From Pseudomonadota bacterium (GTDB lineage Bacteria; Myxococcota_A; UBA9160; SZUA-336), in assembly GCA_003247575.1 (NCBI GenBank), contig QJZC01000012.1, forward strand, positions 1 to 46,563: a stretch of DNA of 46,563 nt, in the 5' to 3' direction. Made by a program: the position numbers and the translations under genes. How positions within the stretch are numbered: the first letter of the stretch is position 1; each line of letters starts with the position of its first letter. Of the stretch, positions 25,395 to 33,437 are shown in pieces. A model generated the notes under the pieces. That model was not told the DNA's origin and searched no databases. It was given only the letters and a program-made list of their open reading frames with translations.

Positions 25395-26162
25395 TCAGCG
25401 CGTCCGGCTCGTGAACGAGCGCAGTGGAACCGAGCTCTCCAGGCTCTGCCACACGTTTCGCTGCAGCAGGCCGCGTCGATCGATACCGATCTCTGGATCC
25501 ATACACAGGTGGAGCGCTTCTGGTTGGCGTGCTACGAGGCTCTCGAGTAGTGCGGCCAGGCCGCGGGCTCCGCTGCCAAGCCGGGCGCCGTCGAGCTTGT
25601 AGCTCTCGATATCGCCGTCGAGCTGGATCGTGGCGACGGACCAGGCCGGGTTGTAGGCCGCGATCAACAGGGTCGTGATCTGCAGGCTGAGTCCGACCAA
25701 GGTAGATGTCATCGCGGCCCCGAGCCCGGCGAGCAAGGTCGGAAGGCGGTCCAGGAACTCGCCGCCCTGTAGGGCGGTGAACGCGTGGGTCAGTCCCCAG
25801 ACCGTGCCAGCGAGTCCGAGCGCCGCGAACAGAGGAGCGAGCTGCTGGAGCTCGGGGCGGACGCCGAACCCGAACGGACCAATGGCCAGCCGCGTTCGGA
25901 AGGCGCGCGCGGCCAGCCAGCCCACCCGCAGCGCGACCAGGAACATGGGGATCCATACCGGGCCCACCGCTTGGTGGACGATGCCGACCAAGCGGAGCAC
26001 GGGAGCCGCGACGGTGCCCGCGAAGCGGTCCCACACTCCGAGACGAATCAACGCCAGTCCGATCAGTCCGAGCGCGACGCCCCAGGCAGCCGAGCGCAGC
26101 AGCACGCCGAGTAGACTCGCGAGCGTCCGCAGCGACGCGCGGTCGAGCCGTGTCGTGGTCAC
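25395..26162 (-). CDS. exbB: ExbB/TolQ/MotA-family proton-channel protein
   Basis: The 255-residue inner-membrane protein has three spans. The diagnostic GLAGTVWGLTHAFTAL matches the GLLGTVWGIM loop of ExbB, and AAMTSTLVGLSLQITTLLI matches its third span. The position of the ExbB Glu176 (in AEALLAT of E. coli) appears to be Ala here, which is unusual for TonB-type ExbB. The GTG at 26162 is chosen because it lies 7 bases after the stop of the preceding gene; the longer frame to 26321 overlaps that gene and reads as low-quality sequence. It should pair with ExbD, encoded immediately downstream, as the motor of this cluster. Confidence 0.85.
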   Translation of the reverse strand: MTTTRLDRASLRTLASLLGVLLRSAAWGVALGLIGLALIRLGVWDRFAGTVAAPVLRLVGIVHQAVGPVWIPMFLVALRVGWLAARAFRTRLAIGPFGFGVRPELQQLAPLFAALGLAGTVWGLTHAFTALQGGEFLDRLPTLLAGLGAAMTSTLVGLSLQITTLLIAAYNPAWSVATIQLDGDIESYKLDGARLGSGARGLAALLESLVARQPEALHLCMDPEIGIDRRGLLQRNVWQSLESSVPLRSFTSRTR

Positions 26163-26169
26163 TTGGGGC

Positions 26170-26607
26170 TCAGCGCTCGTTGCTGGCGGGTTCGAGCGGG
26201 CCCTCCGCGTCGACCGGTGCTCCCCGCTGACGTGCGACGCGGAAGAACTTCCCCGCGAGGGCCTCCTCCGGAGCCGCAACCAGGCCACGCCACTCGAGCT
26301 CGTTGGCGAGCAGCACGGCACCGAGCTGGGTCGGCACCAGGTTGATCGGCAAGCGCGTGGTGTGGAGCCGGATCAGGTCGCCCTCGCGACAGGCGGCGAT
26401 CCCCTGCTCCGCCTGGATCAGCTCGAGCAAGCCTTCGGTGTAGGTTCCCTGATCCAGCCAGGATCGGATGACACCTTCGACGATCGAACGCTGCCAGCTG
26501 CGCTTGCCCTCGCAGCTCGCGGTCTCTCCCGCGTGGGTCGTCGTGCCAATGGCCAAGGTCAGGAGCGCCGCGCTCAGGACGGCGTACGCTCGCGTGGTTC
26601 GCAGCAT
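26170..26607 (-). CDS. Small secreted hypothetical protein of the ExbB/ExbD cluster
   Basis: The 145-residue product starts with a typical Sec signal peptide (hydrophobic residues 8-21, cleavage probably after THA-GE). The mature domain has two cysteines (in SCEGK and ACREG) that could form a disulfide, and is otherwise mixed helix and strand. I recognise no family. The ATG at 26607 is preferred because GAGGAAA lies seven bases upstream; an in-frame ATG at 26628 has no such site. It lies 7 bases upstream of exbB and 67 bases downstream of the coiled-coil gene, so it is a likely periplasmic part of the same machine. Confidence 0.6.
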   Translation of the reverse strand: MLRTTRAYAVLSAALLTLAIGTTTHAGETASCEGKRSWQRSIVEGVIRSWLDQGTYTEGLLELIQAEQGIAACREGDLIRLHTTRLPINLVPTQLGAVLLANELEWRGLVAAPEEALAGKFFRVARQRGAPVDAEGPLEPASNER

Positions 26608-26674
26608 TGCATTTCCTCGCTCGTTCATGCGGGGGAGAGTGCCTGCGGGGGGGTGACTCTAGGAAGGGGGGCGT

Positions 26675-27649
26675 CTAGTCGCAGACGCCGCGCTGGGCGC
26701 AGTCGTCGAAGCCGCGCAGCGGATCGCGCGATCGGCGCGGACCGCCGGTCTGAGGATCTTCCTCGATGTCGGCGATGATCTGCTGGATCGACTCGTCGAG
26801 CTTGAGATCCGGTAGCTCGAGCCCGTCGATCAGGCCGAGGTTCGTGGAGTAGAGCTGCAGCATCTGGTTCTGGGCCGCGACCTGCAGCAGCAGGCCCTTC
26901 TGGTCGAGTGCCGGCTGGAGAGCGCGGGCCTGATCGACCAGTGAGCGCACGACGAAGATGCGCTCGCGGACCAGGCCGACCGTCTGGCGGATACCGTCGG
27001 ACCATGTGCCGCTGCGCAGTCCCTCGACGTTGCGGTTCAACACGCGCGCAGTGGCCCAGAGCGCGCGAAAGCGCGGGTCGTCGCGTTGCAGGACGTCCCA
27101 CTGCTCGAGCACCGAGAGTGCGATCGCCGTACCACGCTGAAGTGTGTATAGGCCCTGCGCGGCCTTCTGCGCATCACCACCCTTGTCGAAACCCTGAGAA
27201 GCTTCGAGTTCCTGGGCGAGGCGCTCCAGATTGATCAGGATGCCCGTCGCGTGCTCCTCGAAGGCCGCGGTCGACTCGACGTCGATCGCGTGCTGCTCGG
27301 CGAGAGCCTCGAGATAACGCGACTTGGCCTCCATGCGATTCTCTTCGAGCGCCTTGATCTCGTTGCGGTCGCCGCGTCCGCGCTTGACCTGCTGGCGCTC
27401 CTCTTCGAGTCGGTCGATCTCTTCCTGGATCGTCTGCAGGCGCGCGCTCGTGATCTCGCGTCGCGCGTCGATGTCTACCGCTGCGGTCTGCAGATCCTCG
27501 TAGTGGTCGCTGATGGCCTGGTTCAGCTCTTGGATGCGATCGAGCGTCTGTTCATCGAATGGCTCTGGATCTGCAGCCCGCGAGAGTCCGGTCATTCCAG
27601 CGAAAGCCATTCCCCCCAGGATGATCATCGAGCCGAGCATGCGTAGCAT
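26675..27649 (-). CDS. Secreted coiled-coil protein of the ExbB/ExbD cluster
   Basis: The 324-residue protein has a signal peptide (hydrophobic residues 4-22, probable cleavage after RAA-DP). A long charged coiled coil follows at about residues 30-115, with a heptad-like stretch around RLQTIQEEIDRLEEERQQV. The rest is helical, and the C-terminus has two cysteines in DDCAQRGVCD. It lies between a lytic transglycosylase and the small secreted protein. In the TonB2/TtpC clusters of Vibrio a periplasmic coiled-coil protein (DUF3450) occupies a similar place, but I see no direct sequence match. A strong GAGGAGA ribosome-binding site precedes the ATG. It may act as a periplasmic spacer or link to the motor; this is inferred only from shape and context. 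Confidence 0.65.
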   Translation of the reverse strand: MLRMLGSMIILGGMAFAGMTGLSRAADPEPFDEQTLDRIQELNQAISDHYEDLQTAAVDIDARREITSARLQTIQEEIDRLEEERQQVKRGRGDRNEIKALEENRMEAKSRYLEALAEQHAIDVESTAAFEEHATGILINLERLAQELEASQGFDKGGDAQKAAQGLYTLQRGTAIALSVLEQWDVLQRDDPRFRALWATARVLNRNVEGLRSGTWSDGIRQTVGLVRERIFVVRSLVDQARALQPALDQKGLLLQVAAQNQMLQLYSTNLGLIDGLELPDLKLDESIQQIIADIEEDPQTGGPRRSRDPLRGFDDCAQRGVCD

Positions 27650-27688
27650 GGGCTTCTCCTCATCGAGGGGGCAAATTTTCGAGACCTT

Positions 27689-28246
27689 CTACAGATTTTC
27701 GCGCGCGCGGAATTCCCGCTCGAATGCGAGCACCTTCTCGACATAGCGATAGGTCTGAGTTTCCGGATTGTCGAGCATCGAGCGCGCGCGCGCAGGTCCC
27801 GCGTTGTAGGCGGCCAGCGCGAGCCGTACGCTCTTGAAACGCTCGATCAAGCGCGACAGATAGGCCGCCGCTGCGTCCAGGTTCTGGCGTGGATCGAAGG
27901 GATCGTTCACGCCAAGCTCTAGAGCCGTCGCTGGCATCAGCTGGCCGAGCCCCTGCGCGCCCACCGGAGAGACTGCCTCCGGGTTGAAGTTGCTCTCGAC
28001 CCGAACCACTGCCCGGAGCAGCGAGGGTTCAAGACCGTTGCGCAATGCGGCCAGCTCGATCGCGAAGTGGAAGGGCTGGCGCTTCTCTCGCGGTTCGACG
28101 GATTGTGCTGGGTCGCGGCTTGCGATCCGTTTGACTTGATCGAGCAGGTCCGAGTCCTCGGTTGCATGCGCCCCACTGGGCACGGTGCCGACCAGCGGAA
28201 GGAGCATGAGCAAGGCGATAACATTGTGGGGGGGGCGATGCATCAT
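27689..28246 (-). CDS. Lytic transglycosylase (SLT domain)
   Basis: The 185-residue exported protein cleaves the MurNAc-GlcNAc bond of peptidoglycan. A signal peptide covers about residues 9-28. The SLT domain starts near residue 60 and has the catalytic Glu84 in RVESNFNP, the GAQGLGQLMP motif at 97-105 and the substrate-cleft segment LALAAYNAGP. It is a minimal enzyme with no extra binding domain. Its ATG overlaps the stop of the TonB-like gene by four bases (ATGA), so the two are translationally coupled. A peptidoglycan-cutting enzyme in an ExbB/ExbD operon suggests that the machine must pass through or remodel the wall. Confidence 0.9.
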   Translation of the reverse strand: MMHRPPHNVIALLMLLPLVGTVPSGAHATEDSDLLDQVKRIASRDPAQSVEPREKRQPFHFAIELAALRNGLEPSLLRAVVRVESNFNPEAVSPVGAQGLGQLMPATALELGVNDPFDPRQNLDAAAAYLSRLIERFKSVRLALAAYNAGPARARSMLDNPETQTYRYVEKVLAFEREFRARENL

Positions 28247-29517
28247 GACCGGTCTCCTGAACGTCTTCCTCTCGAGCGGGGAATTGGACCCGAGAGTGCC
28301 AGTCTCAACCTCAACGACTGCTCCGTCCCGTCGCGGAGCTCGATCTTCACGACTTCACATTCCAACCCGTCGGCGGTCAGCTCGTAGACCAGCCGAACCT
28401 GCGTGACGCGTTCGATCTCGAGGCCCTGCTTGCGTAGCGCGCGATCCAGTCCGCCGACGAAGGCCGCATCGACCTCGGAAGGCGGCAGCAACACGACCCG
28501 CAGCGACATTCCGCGGTAGGCCTGCTGCACTTCGGGTGTCGTCAGCGCACGCCCCAGATAGCGGGTGACGTCTCGCGGCCAACGGCTGAGATGGTTCGGT
28601 GTGCGGTCGACCCGACGTGTCGCCAGGCTGTAGGGGTCGAGCTCGGCGATGACCTGCCTGGCGCGCGTGTCGAAGAGGTAGAAGCTGCCTCCGAGCGCCA
28701 GCATCGCGTCGCGGTAACGTTCGAATCCCACGCGTGCGTACGATGCGCGCTGGTGGGGGTAGCGGCCCTGCTCGATGCGATGGCGACCAATCGCGATCGA
28801 CACGGCATCGACCGGCTCGGGTGTGGATCGCTGCTCGGGGCGCGATCGCGAAGTCTCCGCCGGTGTGGGAGCGGTGAGCGGGGAACCCGCGCGTGCGGCC
28901 GCTTCGCGTCCGACGTCAGCAGTGGGGGCGACGGCAGCAGCAGATGGCGGCACTAGCTCTGCGCTCTCCGCAAGCCGCGCCGCTTCAGATGGAAGCGGGG
29001 GCCCCTCGTCGTCGAGCTGCGCGGTAGGCGCATACTCTCGGAGCTCGCTCTCCTGAATGGGCTGCTCGGGCTCCGGCTCGACCGCGCGAAGTTCTTCGAG
29101 CGGGGGTGGACCTTCGGGAAGGTCGCTCTCGGGCTGTAGCGTGGCGCGCTCCGTGTCCGGAGAAGCTGGCTCGGGTGCGCGCGGAGATTCATCCGGCGTT
29201 GCATCCGCGAGCGCAATGTCCTCTCGCAGTCGCGCTTCGGGAGGCGAGTCCGTCTCGGTGCTGGTGACCGGCTCTTCGACGGACGCAGGCTCGAAGGGCG
29301 CAATCGATGCGATCCGAATCGTCTGGGCTTCGGCTTCTAGATCCTGCTCATCCTTAGGCGGAGATACCGGCTCGAACCAGAGCTCTCGCTCGGGGGTGCC
29401 GAGCCAGATCACCGTCGCTGCAACGGTCATGCTGCAGGCGATCGGGACCCCACGTCCGGCACGGCGAGATCGCCGAGAAGCTCGGGCGCGGGGAGGGCGA
29501 GGGGGGGCTCGTCTCAC
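28243..29517 (-). CDS. TonB-like single-span periplasmic protein with Pro/Glu-rich linker
   Basis: The 424-residue protein has an arginine-rich cytosolic N-terminus, one membrane span at about residues 24-39 and a long Pro/Glu/Ala/Ser-rich region to about residue 235. A folded C-terminal domain of about 190 residues follows. That is the plan of TonB or TolA, but the C-terminal domain lacks the YP motif and strands of TonB. It contains YLFDTRARQVIAELDPYS and a last strand-rich part with LRVVLLPPSEVD and VTQVRLVYELT. It starts with a GTG that overlaps the preceding stop by four bases and ends overlapping the lytic transglycosylase start. It probably spans the periplasm and transmits the motion of ExbB/ExbD to an outer-membrane partner. 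The function is inferred from layout. Confidence 0.6.
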   Translation of the reverse strand: MRRAPPRPPRARASRRSRRAGRGVPIACSMTVAATVIWLGTPERELWFEPVSPPKDEQDLEAEAQTIRIASIAPFEPASVEEPVTSTETDSPPEARLREDIALADATPDESPRAPEPASPDTERATLQPESDLPEGPPPLEELRAVEPEPEQPIQESELREYAPTAQLDDEGPPLPSEAARLAESAELVPPSAAAVAPTADVGREAAARAGSPLTAPTPAETSRSRPEQRSTPEPVDAVSIAIGRHRIEQGRYPHQRASYARVGFERYRDAMLALGGSFYLFDTRARQVIAELDPYSLATRRVDRTPNHLSRWPRDVTRYLGRALTTPEVQQAYRGMSLRVVLLPPSEVDAAFVGGLDRALRKQGLEIERVTQVRLVYELTADGLECEVVKIELRDGTEQSLRLRLALSGPIPRSRGRRSGDRS

Positions 29518-30182
29518 TGGGGATTCCGCCCGAGTTCCATGACCCGCCGCAGGCGACCGTAGATCTGCTCTGTCTTGTCCCGCCGGGCCATGCCCTCGAT
29601 CTCAGGAGGACCGTTCGATCCGAGAACCAGGATGCGACCGGGTCCGGTGACCAGCGGAGCTTCGTCCCGCTGCACCGGCTCCCCCGGCTCGAACAGTAGC
29701 TGGCGTGAGTCGAGCTCTCCGATGGGGCCGGCTGCATCGACCGATCCTTGGTAGGAGCTCTCGAACATCGGGCGTGCGACCTCCGCCCGCGTCAGCGCAG
29801 GCTCGTCGTTCAATCCGACACGCTCCACCACGCGCGGTACGATGGGACTCGGTGGGACAGCTCGTTCGGCCATGTCTCTCTGCGGGTCATCCAGCTGGCT
29901 ACGTTCGGGCTCTCGCGTCTGTCTCTGGCCACTTACCTGTTTGGCAGTTACCCGGGGCGACTCAGTGGCAGAGCGTGCTACCGGCTGCTCGGCGGATGTG
30001 GCACCAGGTTGCGAGACATCGGCTCCCAACGTTGGTTCTAGTTCCGACTCTACTTCCGACGTCGTGCGCTGCGAGTTTCCATCCGCTTCCGCGTTCGGAG
30101 ACTCCTGACCACGCACATCTAGATGAGTAGCTAACACTATCAATCCGACGGCGGTCGTGACCGCGATCACGCTGCGGCTCAT
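29514..30182 (-). CDS. Single-span membrane protein of unknown function in the ExbB/ExbD cluster
   Basis: The 222-residue protein has one N-terminal hydrophobic segment (residues 4-20) that may be an anchor or signal peptide. A low-complexity Glu/Ser/Thr/Arg-rich stretch follows to about residue 110, then a more conserved-looking end containing GPGRILVLGSNGPPEIEG and a basic helix. I recognise no domain. Both ends overlap neighbouring genes by four bases, so it is translated in step with the lipoprotein before it and the TonB-like protein after it. Two such proteins with disordered linkers in a row may be two periplasm-spanning arms of one complex. Confidence 0.55.
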   Translation of the reverse strand: MSRSVIAVTTAVGLIVLATHLDVRGQESPNAEADGNSQRTTSEVESELEPTLGADVSQPGATSAEQPVARSATESPRVTAKQVSGQRQTREPERSQLDDPQRDMAERAVPPSPIVPRVVERVGLNDEPALTRAEVARPMFESSYQGSVDAAGPIGELDSRQLLFEPGEPVQRDEAPLVTGPGRILVLGSNGPPEIEGMARRDKTEQIYGRLRRVMELGRNPQ

Positions 30183-30739
30183 CGAGGTTTCGCCTTCTTG
30201 CTCTTGGTCTGACCTTCGAGTACGCGGCGCAGCAGCGGGTCAGAGATGGCAGGTAGCTCGCTCTCCCCGCGCAACCGATCGCGTATCGCCGCGTGAACCA
30301 GGAACTCTCCCGCAGAGCGCTCGACCTGCGTTGCAACCGCGTCCCAACGATCGATCGCTTCCAGGTAGAGCGCAGTATCTCCGGAGCGGAGAGCACTGCG
30401 CGCTGCAACCCGATAGCAGCTGCTGCGCAGGTCCGACTCGATCCCTTTCGCAGCGACATCGACGGCCATCAGGCACATGCGTGCGGCGCCCGCGTAATCG
30501 GGCCCACCGGTGCGCAGTGGATTGAGCAGATGCAGAGCAGCTTCTGCGAGTTCTGCGGCGCTCTCGGGGTCGATCGCATCAGGAGAACGCGCGAGTGCGA
30601 GATCTGTCGGCATCGTGTGGAGCGCACCGCTCGCGGGACGCGCTTCCACGGCGGGCGGTGAGGACGATGCGCACGCGGTCACACCGAGCGTGGCCATTAG
30701 AGTTAGGGAGGGCAAGAGGAGCTGCTTGGGCTTCGTCAT
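30179..30739 (-). CDS. Helical lipoprotein heading the ExbB/ExbD cluster
   Basis: The 186-residue protein has a lipoprotein signal with the lipobox VTAC, giving Cys22 as the lipidated residue. The residues after it (Ala-Ser-Ser) suggest outer-membrane sorting under the usual +2 rule. The mature part is helical, with Ala/Leu-rich stretches such as AAELAEAALHLLNPL and YRVAARSALRSGDTALYLEA that resemble TPR-type repeats. The ATG at 30739 is chosen because it begins the signal peptide after an AAGGAT site; the frame is open further upstream. Its stop overlaps the next start (ATGA). As the first gene of the cluster it may be the outer-membrane end of the machine. The TPR reading is tentative. Confidence 0.65.
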   Translation of the reverse strand: MTKPKQLLLPSLTLMATLGVTACASSSPPAVEARPASGALHTMPTDLALARSPDAIDPESAAELAEAALHLLNPLRTGGPDYAGAARMCLMAVDVAAKGIESDLRSSCYRVAARSALRSGDTALYLEAIDRWDAVATQVERSAGEFLVHAAIRDRLRGESELPAISDPLLRRVLEGQTKSKKAKPR

Positions 30740-31092
30740 TGGCTTCGATCCTTGATCTGCGGGCAGAGCCCGGCGGGTTCGCGTTACGATCCGGTCGAAG
30801 AGTGCGAGGGGACGCTCGTATTTTGCTCGACAATCGAATTCGGCGTCGCTGATCGGATGGCGGCTAGCAGGGCCAGCGCTCATCGCGAGTCGCTACGTGG
30901 GGGCCTTCCGGTGAGACCGAAGGGAGAAGACTCGAACCCCAGCTGGGCCCGACACGTTTCGAGCATCGGTCACGCCCGTACACACTCGAGAATTGCTCGA
31001 GGGATCCCCCGCTTCAAACGATGTGAGCTCCCGGTGACAGAAGCCCAACATAGCAAGTTCCCTTCGCCTTCGGTGGCCGTGGGGAGTCGGCT
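30740..31092. other. Intergenic region upstream of the ExbB/ExbD cluster
   Basis: These 353 bases lie between the lipoprotein start and the end of the pentapeptide-repeat gene, which is read on the same strand. The promoter of the eight-gene cluster should be here. Candidate frames on both strands are arginine- and serine-rich and lack good ribosome-binding sites. I see no clear promoter boxes, terminator or RNA gene. Confidence 0.4.
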
Positions 31093-31902
31093 TCATGGAG
31101 CGCTCCCTACGTCTTCCAAGTCTTTTGGAACGATCTGCTCGGCGAGGGCTGGGATCGTGAGTCGTTCCTCGGGCGCGAGTGGTCGGCGAGCACCGCAGGC
31201 GTGACCCTCGTCACGGTACGCGCGCTCCCAGTTGGCGGCACGCACGAGCTGGGCACATCTCAGATGGCGCACGCCGCGAAGATCTGCTCCGCCTAGCTCT
31301 GTGTCGTCGAGCACGGTCTGCATCAGCTCGGCGCCACGCAGGATTGCGTTGGACAGGTTGGCTCCCGATGCGTCTGCACTCGTGAGATCGGCGTCTCGAA
31401 GATACGCACCACTGAGCTCTGCTCCACGCATGTCGGTCGCACGCAGAATTGCGCCCTTGAGCAGCGCCGGGCCAAAACGCGCATCGCGCAGATCCGCACC
31501 GCGAAAGCCCGCGCCGTCGAGATTCGCACCGCGCAAGTCCGCGCTCTGGAGATACGCTCCGCGCAGGCGCGCCTGGCTCATGTTGGCCGCGCGTAGATCC
31601 GCGCGGCGCAGATCTGCGTCTTGAAGCTTCGCACCCGCCAGATCGGCCGCTCGGAGAACAGCGCCCTCGAGGTCGCCGCTGCGAAGATCTGCTTCGCGTA
31701 GGTCGCTCCCGCGTAGATCGCTGCCTGCAAGCTCCGTGCTGCGCAAGTCGGCGCCGGCCCATGCCGCGCCGCGCAGATACGCACTTTGTGGAGCATATCC
31801 GGGTGCTGGAGCGGGAACTCGCATGTCCTCAGCGATGGCCGGAAGAGCGACAGATTCGATCAGCACGACAAGAGCGATGCTCGAGATGCTTCGTCTATGC
31901 AT
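31093..31902 (-). CDS. Exported pentapeptide-repeat protein
   Basis: The 269-residue protein has a signal peptide (residues 8-24, cleavage after AIA-ED). About 34 uninterrupted pentapeptide repeats follow from residue 41 to 210, mostly of the A(D/N)LRG type (ADLRS, SDLRG, ADLRR, ANLDG and so on). Such repeats form a right-handed four-sided beta helix, here about 8.5 turns and wholly periplasmic or extracellular. The last 60 residues contain two cysteines (in RCAQL and HACGA) that may form a disulfide cap. A GGGAGG ribosome-binding site precedes the ATG. Cytosolic pentapeptide proteins such as Qnr/MfpA mimic DNA, but this one is exported, so that role is unlikely. Its partner and function are unknown. 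It has no operon neighbour. Confidence 0.85.
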   Translation of the reverse strand: MHRRSISSIALVVLIESVALPAIAEDMRVPAPAPGYAPQSAYLRGAAWAGADLRSTELAGSDLRGSDLREADLRSGDLEGAVLRAADLAGAKLQDADLRRADLRAANMSQARLRGAYLQSADLRGANLDGAGFRGADLRDARFGPALLKGAILRATDMRGAELSGAYLRDADLTSADASGANLSNAILRGAELMQTVLDDTELGGADLRGVRHLRCAQLVRAANWERAYRDEGHACGARRPLAPEERLTIPALAEQIVPKDLEDVGSAP

Positions 31903-32093
31903 CGGGATCCTCCCTTGACGGCCCTAAGCTACCCCGCTCCTCGTCTGCATCACAGTGGGCTTCCGCCGACACAGTAAAGCGAATGTGTACTCCACGGTTT
32001 ACGAAGGATGATCCGATTGTGGATCCATAGGGGAGGCAGGGTTTCTGGCTTGCACATGCGTGCAGCTGGATGCACTCGTGTAGGCGTCGGCGC

Positions 32094-33437
32094 TCAGTCG
32101 CGCAGAGTGGATGTGGAATCGGGATGCGCGGAGGATTCCTTTGCGATGGGGCGCTTGTGTGTCGGGCGCGCGCTCGGTCGGGACGTCGCGAGCTCACCGG
32201 GTTCGAACAGCCGCACCCTTCCGTACGCGCCGTCGAAGCCGGGTTCGATCCGTACGCATCCTGTGCGCATGCGATCGATGGCGATGTCGAAGTTGGCAAG
32301 CGATACCTTGCGAAGGTCTTCGAGCGGCTGCTCGAGCATGACGCACAGCTCAGGGCCCAGCTTCTCTGCGATCGCCTGCTGTTCTAGGGCGACGCGCTTG
32401 CTCTTCGCGCCTACTCCGGTGAGCTCTGACAGGACCTCCGGTAGTGCGACCAAGCTGGAATAGCGATCGGGCGCGGTGGATCCACGTGCATCAGCGCGGT
32501 CGCTCAGAGCTTCGATGCGGTTCAACACGCCCAGAGTCAGCGGTGACTGACAGACGGGGCACCGCGAGTCGAGTATGCGCGTTTCGGTCGGATGCAGTCG
32601 AACGCGACACTTGCGATGTCCATCGAGGTGATACTTGCCCTCTTCGGGATAGAACTCGACGGTACCGCCGTAACCGACACCGGTCTCGAGTGCGCGTCGC
32701 ATCGCAAAGTAGTCGAGCTCGCACTCGAATACGCAGGCTTCGCGCCCGATCATCGGAGGCGAGTGTGCATCGGAGTTGCTCACCAGGGTGAACCGATCGA
32801 GCCTCGAGACGCGCCGATTCAGCGGTGGATCCGAGGACAGGCCGGTCTCTACTGCGAAGACGTGCGAGGCCAGATCGGCGTAGCACTCATCGATGGAGTC
32901 GAAACCCGAACGTGACCCCAGAGCGGAGAACCAGGGTGTCCAGATGTGTGCCGGGATCAAGTAGCAGTCGCGCCCGACCTCGAGCGTGATCTCGAGCAGA
33001 TCGCGCGCGGCGATACCGAGAATGGGACGCCCATCGGCGTCTAGGTTCCCGATCCTTCCGAGGCGTCGGCGGAGTGCGCGGGCGGCATCGAGGGTGGGGA
33101 CGTAGATCAGATGATGAACCTTGTGGGCTCTGCTCGTGCCCGGTTGAATCGTGGCGATCTCGACCTGGAGCATGAAGCGGACCGGGCGGCGGCAAGCCTG
33201 CGGGAGTCGCTCGTAGACGGCTCGCTCCACATCGCGCTCGAGTCGAAACAGCCCAGGCTCCGCGGGGCGCAACAGGGTCTCGAGCTCTTCGAGCCAGGCA
33301 GGATGCGTGAAGTCGCCGGTACCCAGGACCGTGATGCCCTTGCGCGCGGCCCACTCGGCGAGGCGCGGCAGATCCGCGGCCGGACTGGTGGCGTAGGCAT
33401 GCTTCGAGTGGATGTGGAGGTCGGCATGGAAGGTCAA
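32094..33437 (-). CDS. Endonuclease Q (EndoQ)-like PHP-domain DNA repair nuclease
   Basis: The 447-residue protein matches endonuclease Q, which nicks DNA 5' of deaminated bases (uracil, hypoxanthine, xanthine) and abasic sites. It has the PHP metal site ADLHIHSKHA at residues 5-14, LGTGDFTHP at about 39-47, PAHIWTPWFSALG and GLSSDPPLNRR in the middle, SNSDAHSP, and the EEGKYHLDGHRKC segment. The zinc-finger region contains CPVCQSPLTLGVLNRI. All are characteristic of EndoQ, described first in Thermococcales and present in only some bacteria. The gene starts with TTG at 33437, supported by AGGAG six bases upstream. About 35 residues at the C-terminus are disordered and basic. It is divergent from the VWA lipoprotein gene. 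Confidence 0.85.
   Translation of the reverse strand: MTFHADLHIHSKHAYATSPAADLPRLAEWAARKGITVLGTGDFTHPAWLEELETLLRPAEPGLFRLERDVERAVYERLPQACRRPVRFMLQVEIATIQPGTSRAHKVHHLIYVPTLDAARALRRRLGRIGNLDADGRPILGIAARDLLEITLEVGRDCYLIPAHIWTPWFSALGSRSGFDSIDECYADLASHVFAVETGLSSDPPLNRRVSRLDRFTLVSNSDAHSPPMIGREACVFECELDYFAMRRALETGVGYGGTVEFYPEEGKYHLDGHRKCRVRLHPTETRILDSRCPVCQSPLTLGVLNRIEALSDRADARGSTAPDRYSSLVALPEVLSELTGVGAKSKRVALEQQAIAEKLGPELCVMLEQPLEDLRKVSLANFDIAIDRMRTGCVRIEPGFDGAYGRVRLFEPGELATSRPSARPTHKRPIAKESSAHPDSTSTLRD

Noticed and set aside
24974..26162. ExbB/ExbD pair as part of a Zorya-type defence system
   Set aside because: ExbD has no OmpA-like peptidoglycan domain and no ZorC, ZorD or ZorE gene is near; envelope proteins surround it instead.
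31273..31782. 15-base periodic DNA as a possible CRISPR or satellite array
   Set aside because: The repeats are in frame and encode pentapeptide repeats with no spacers.
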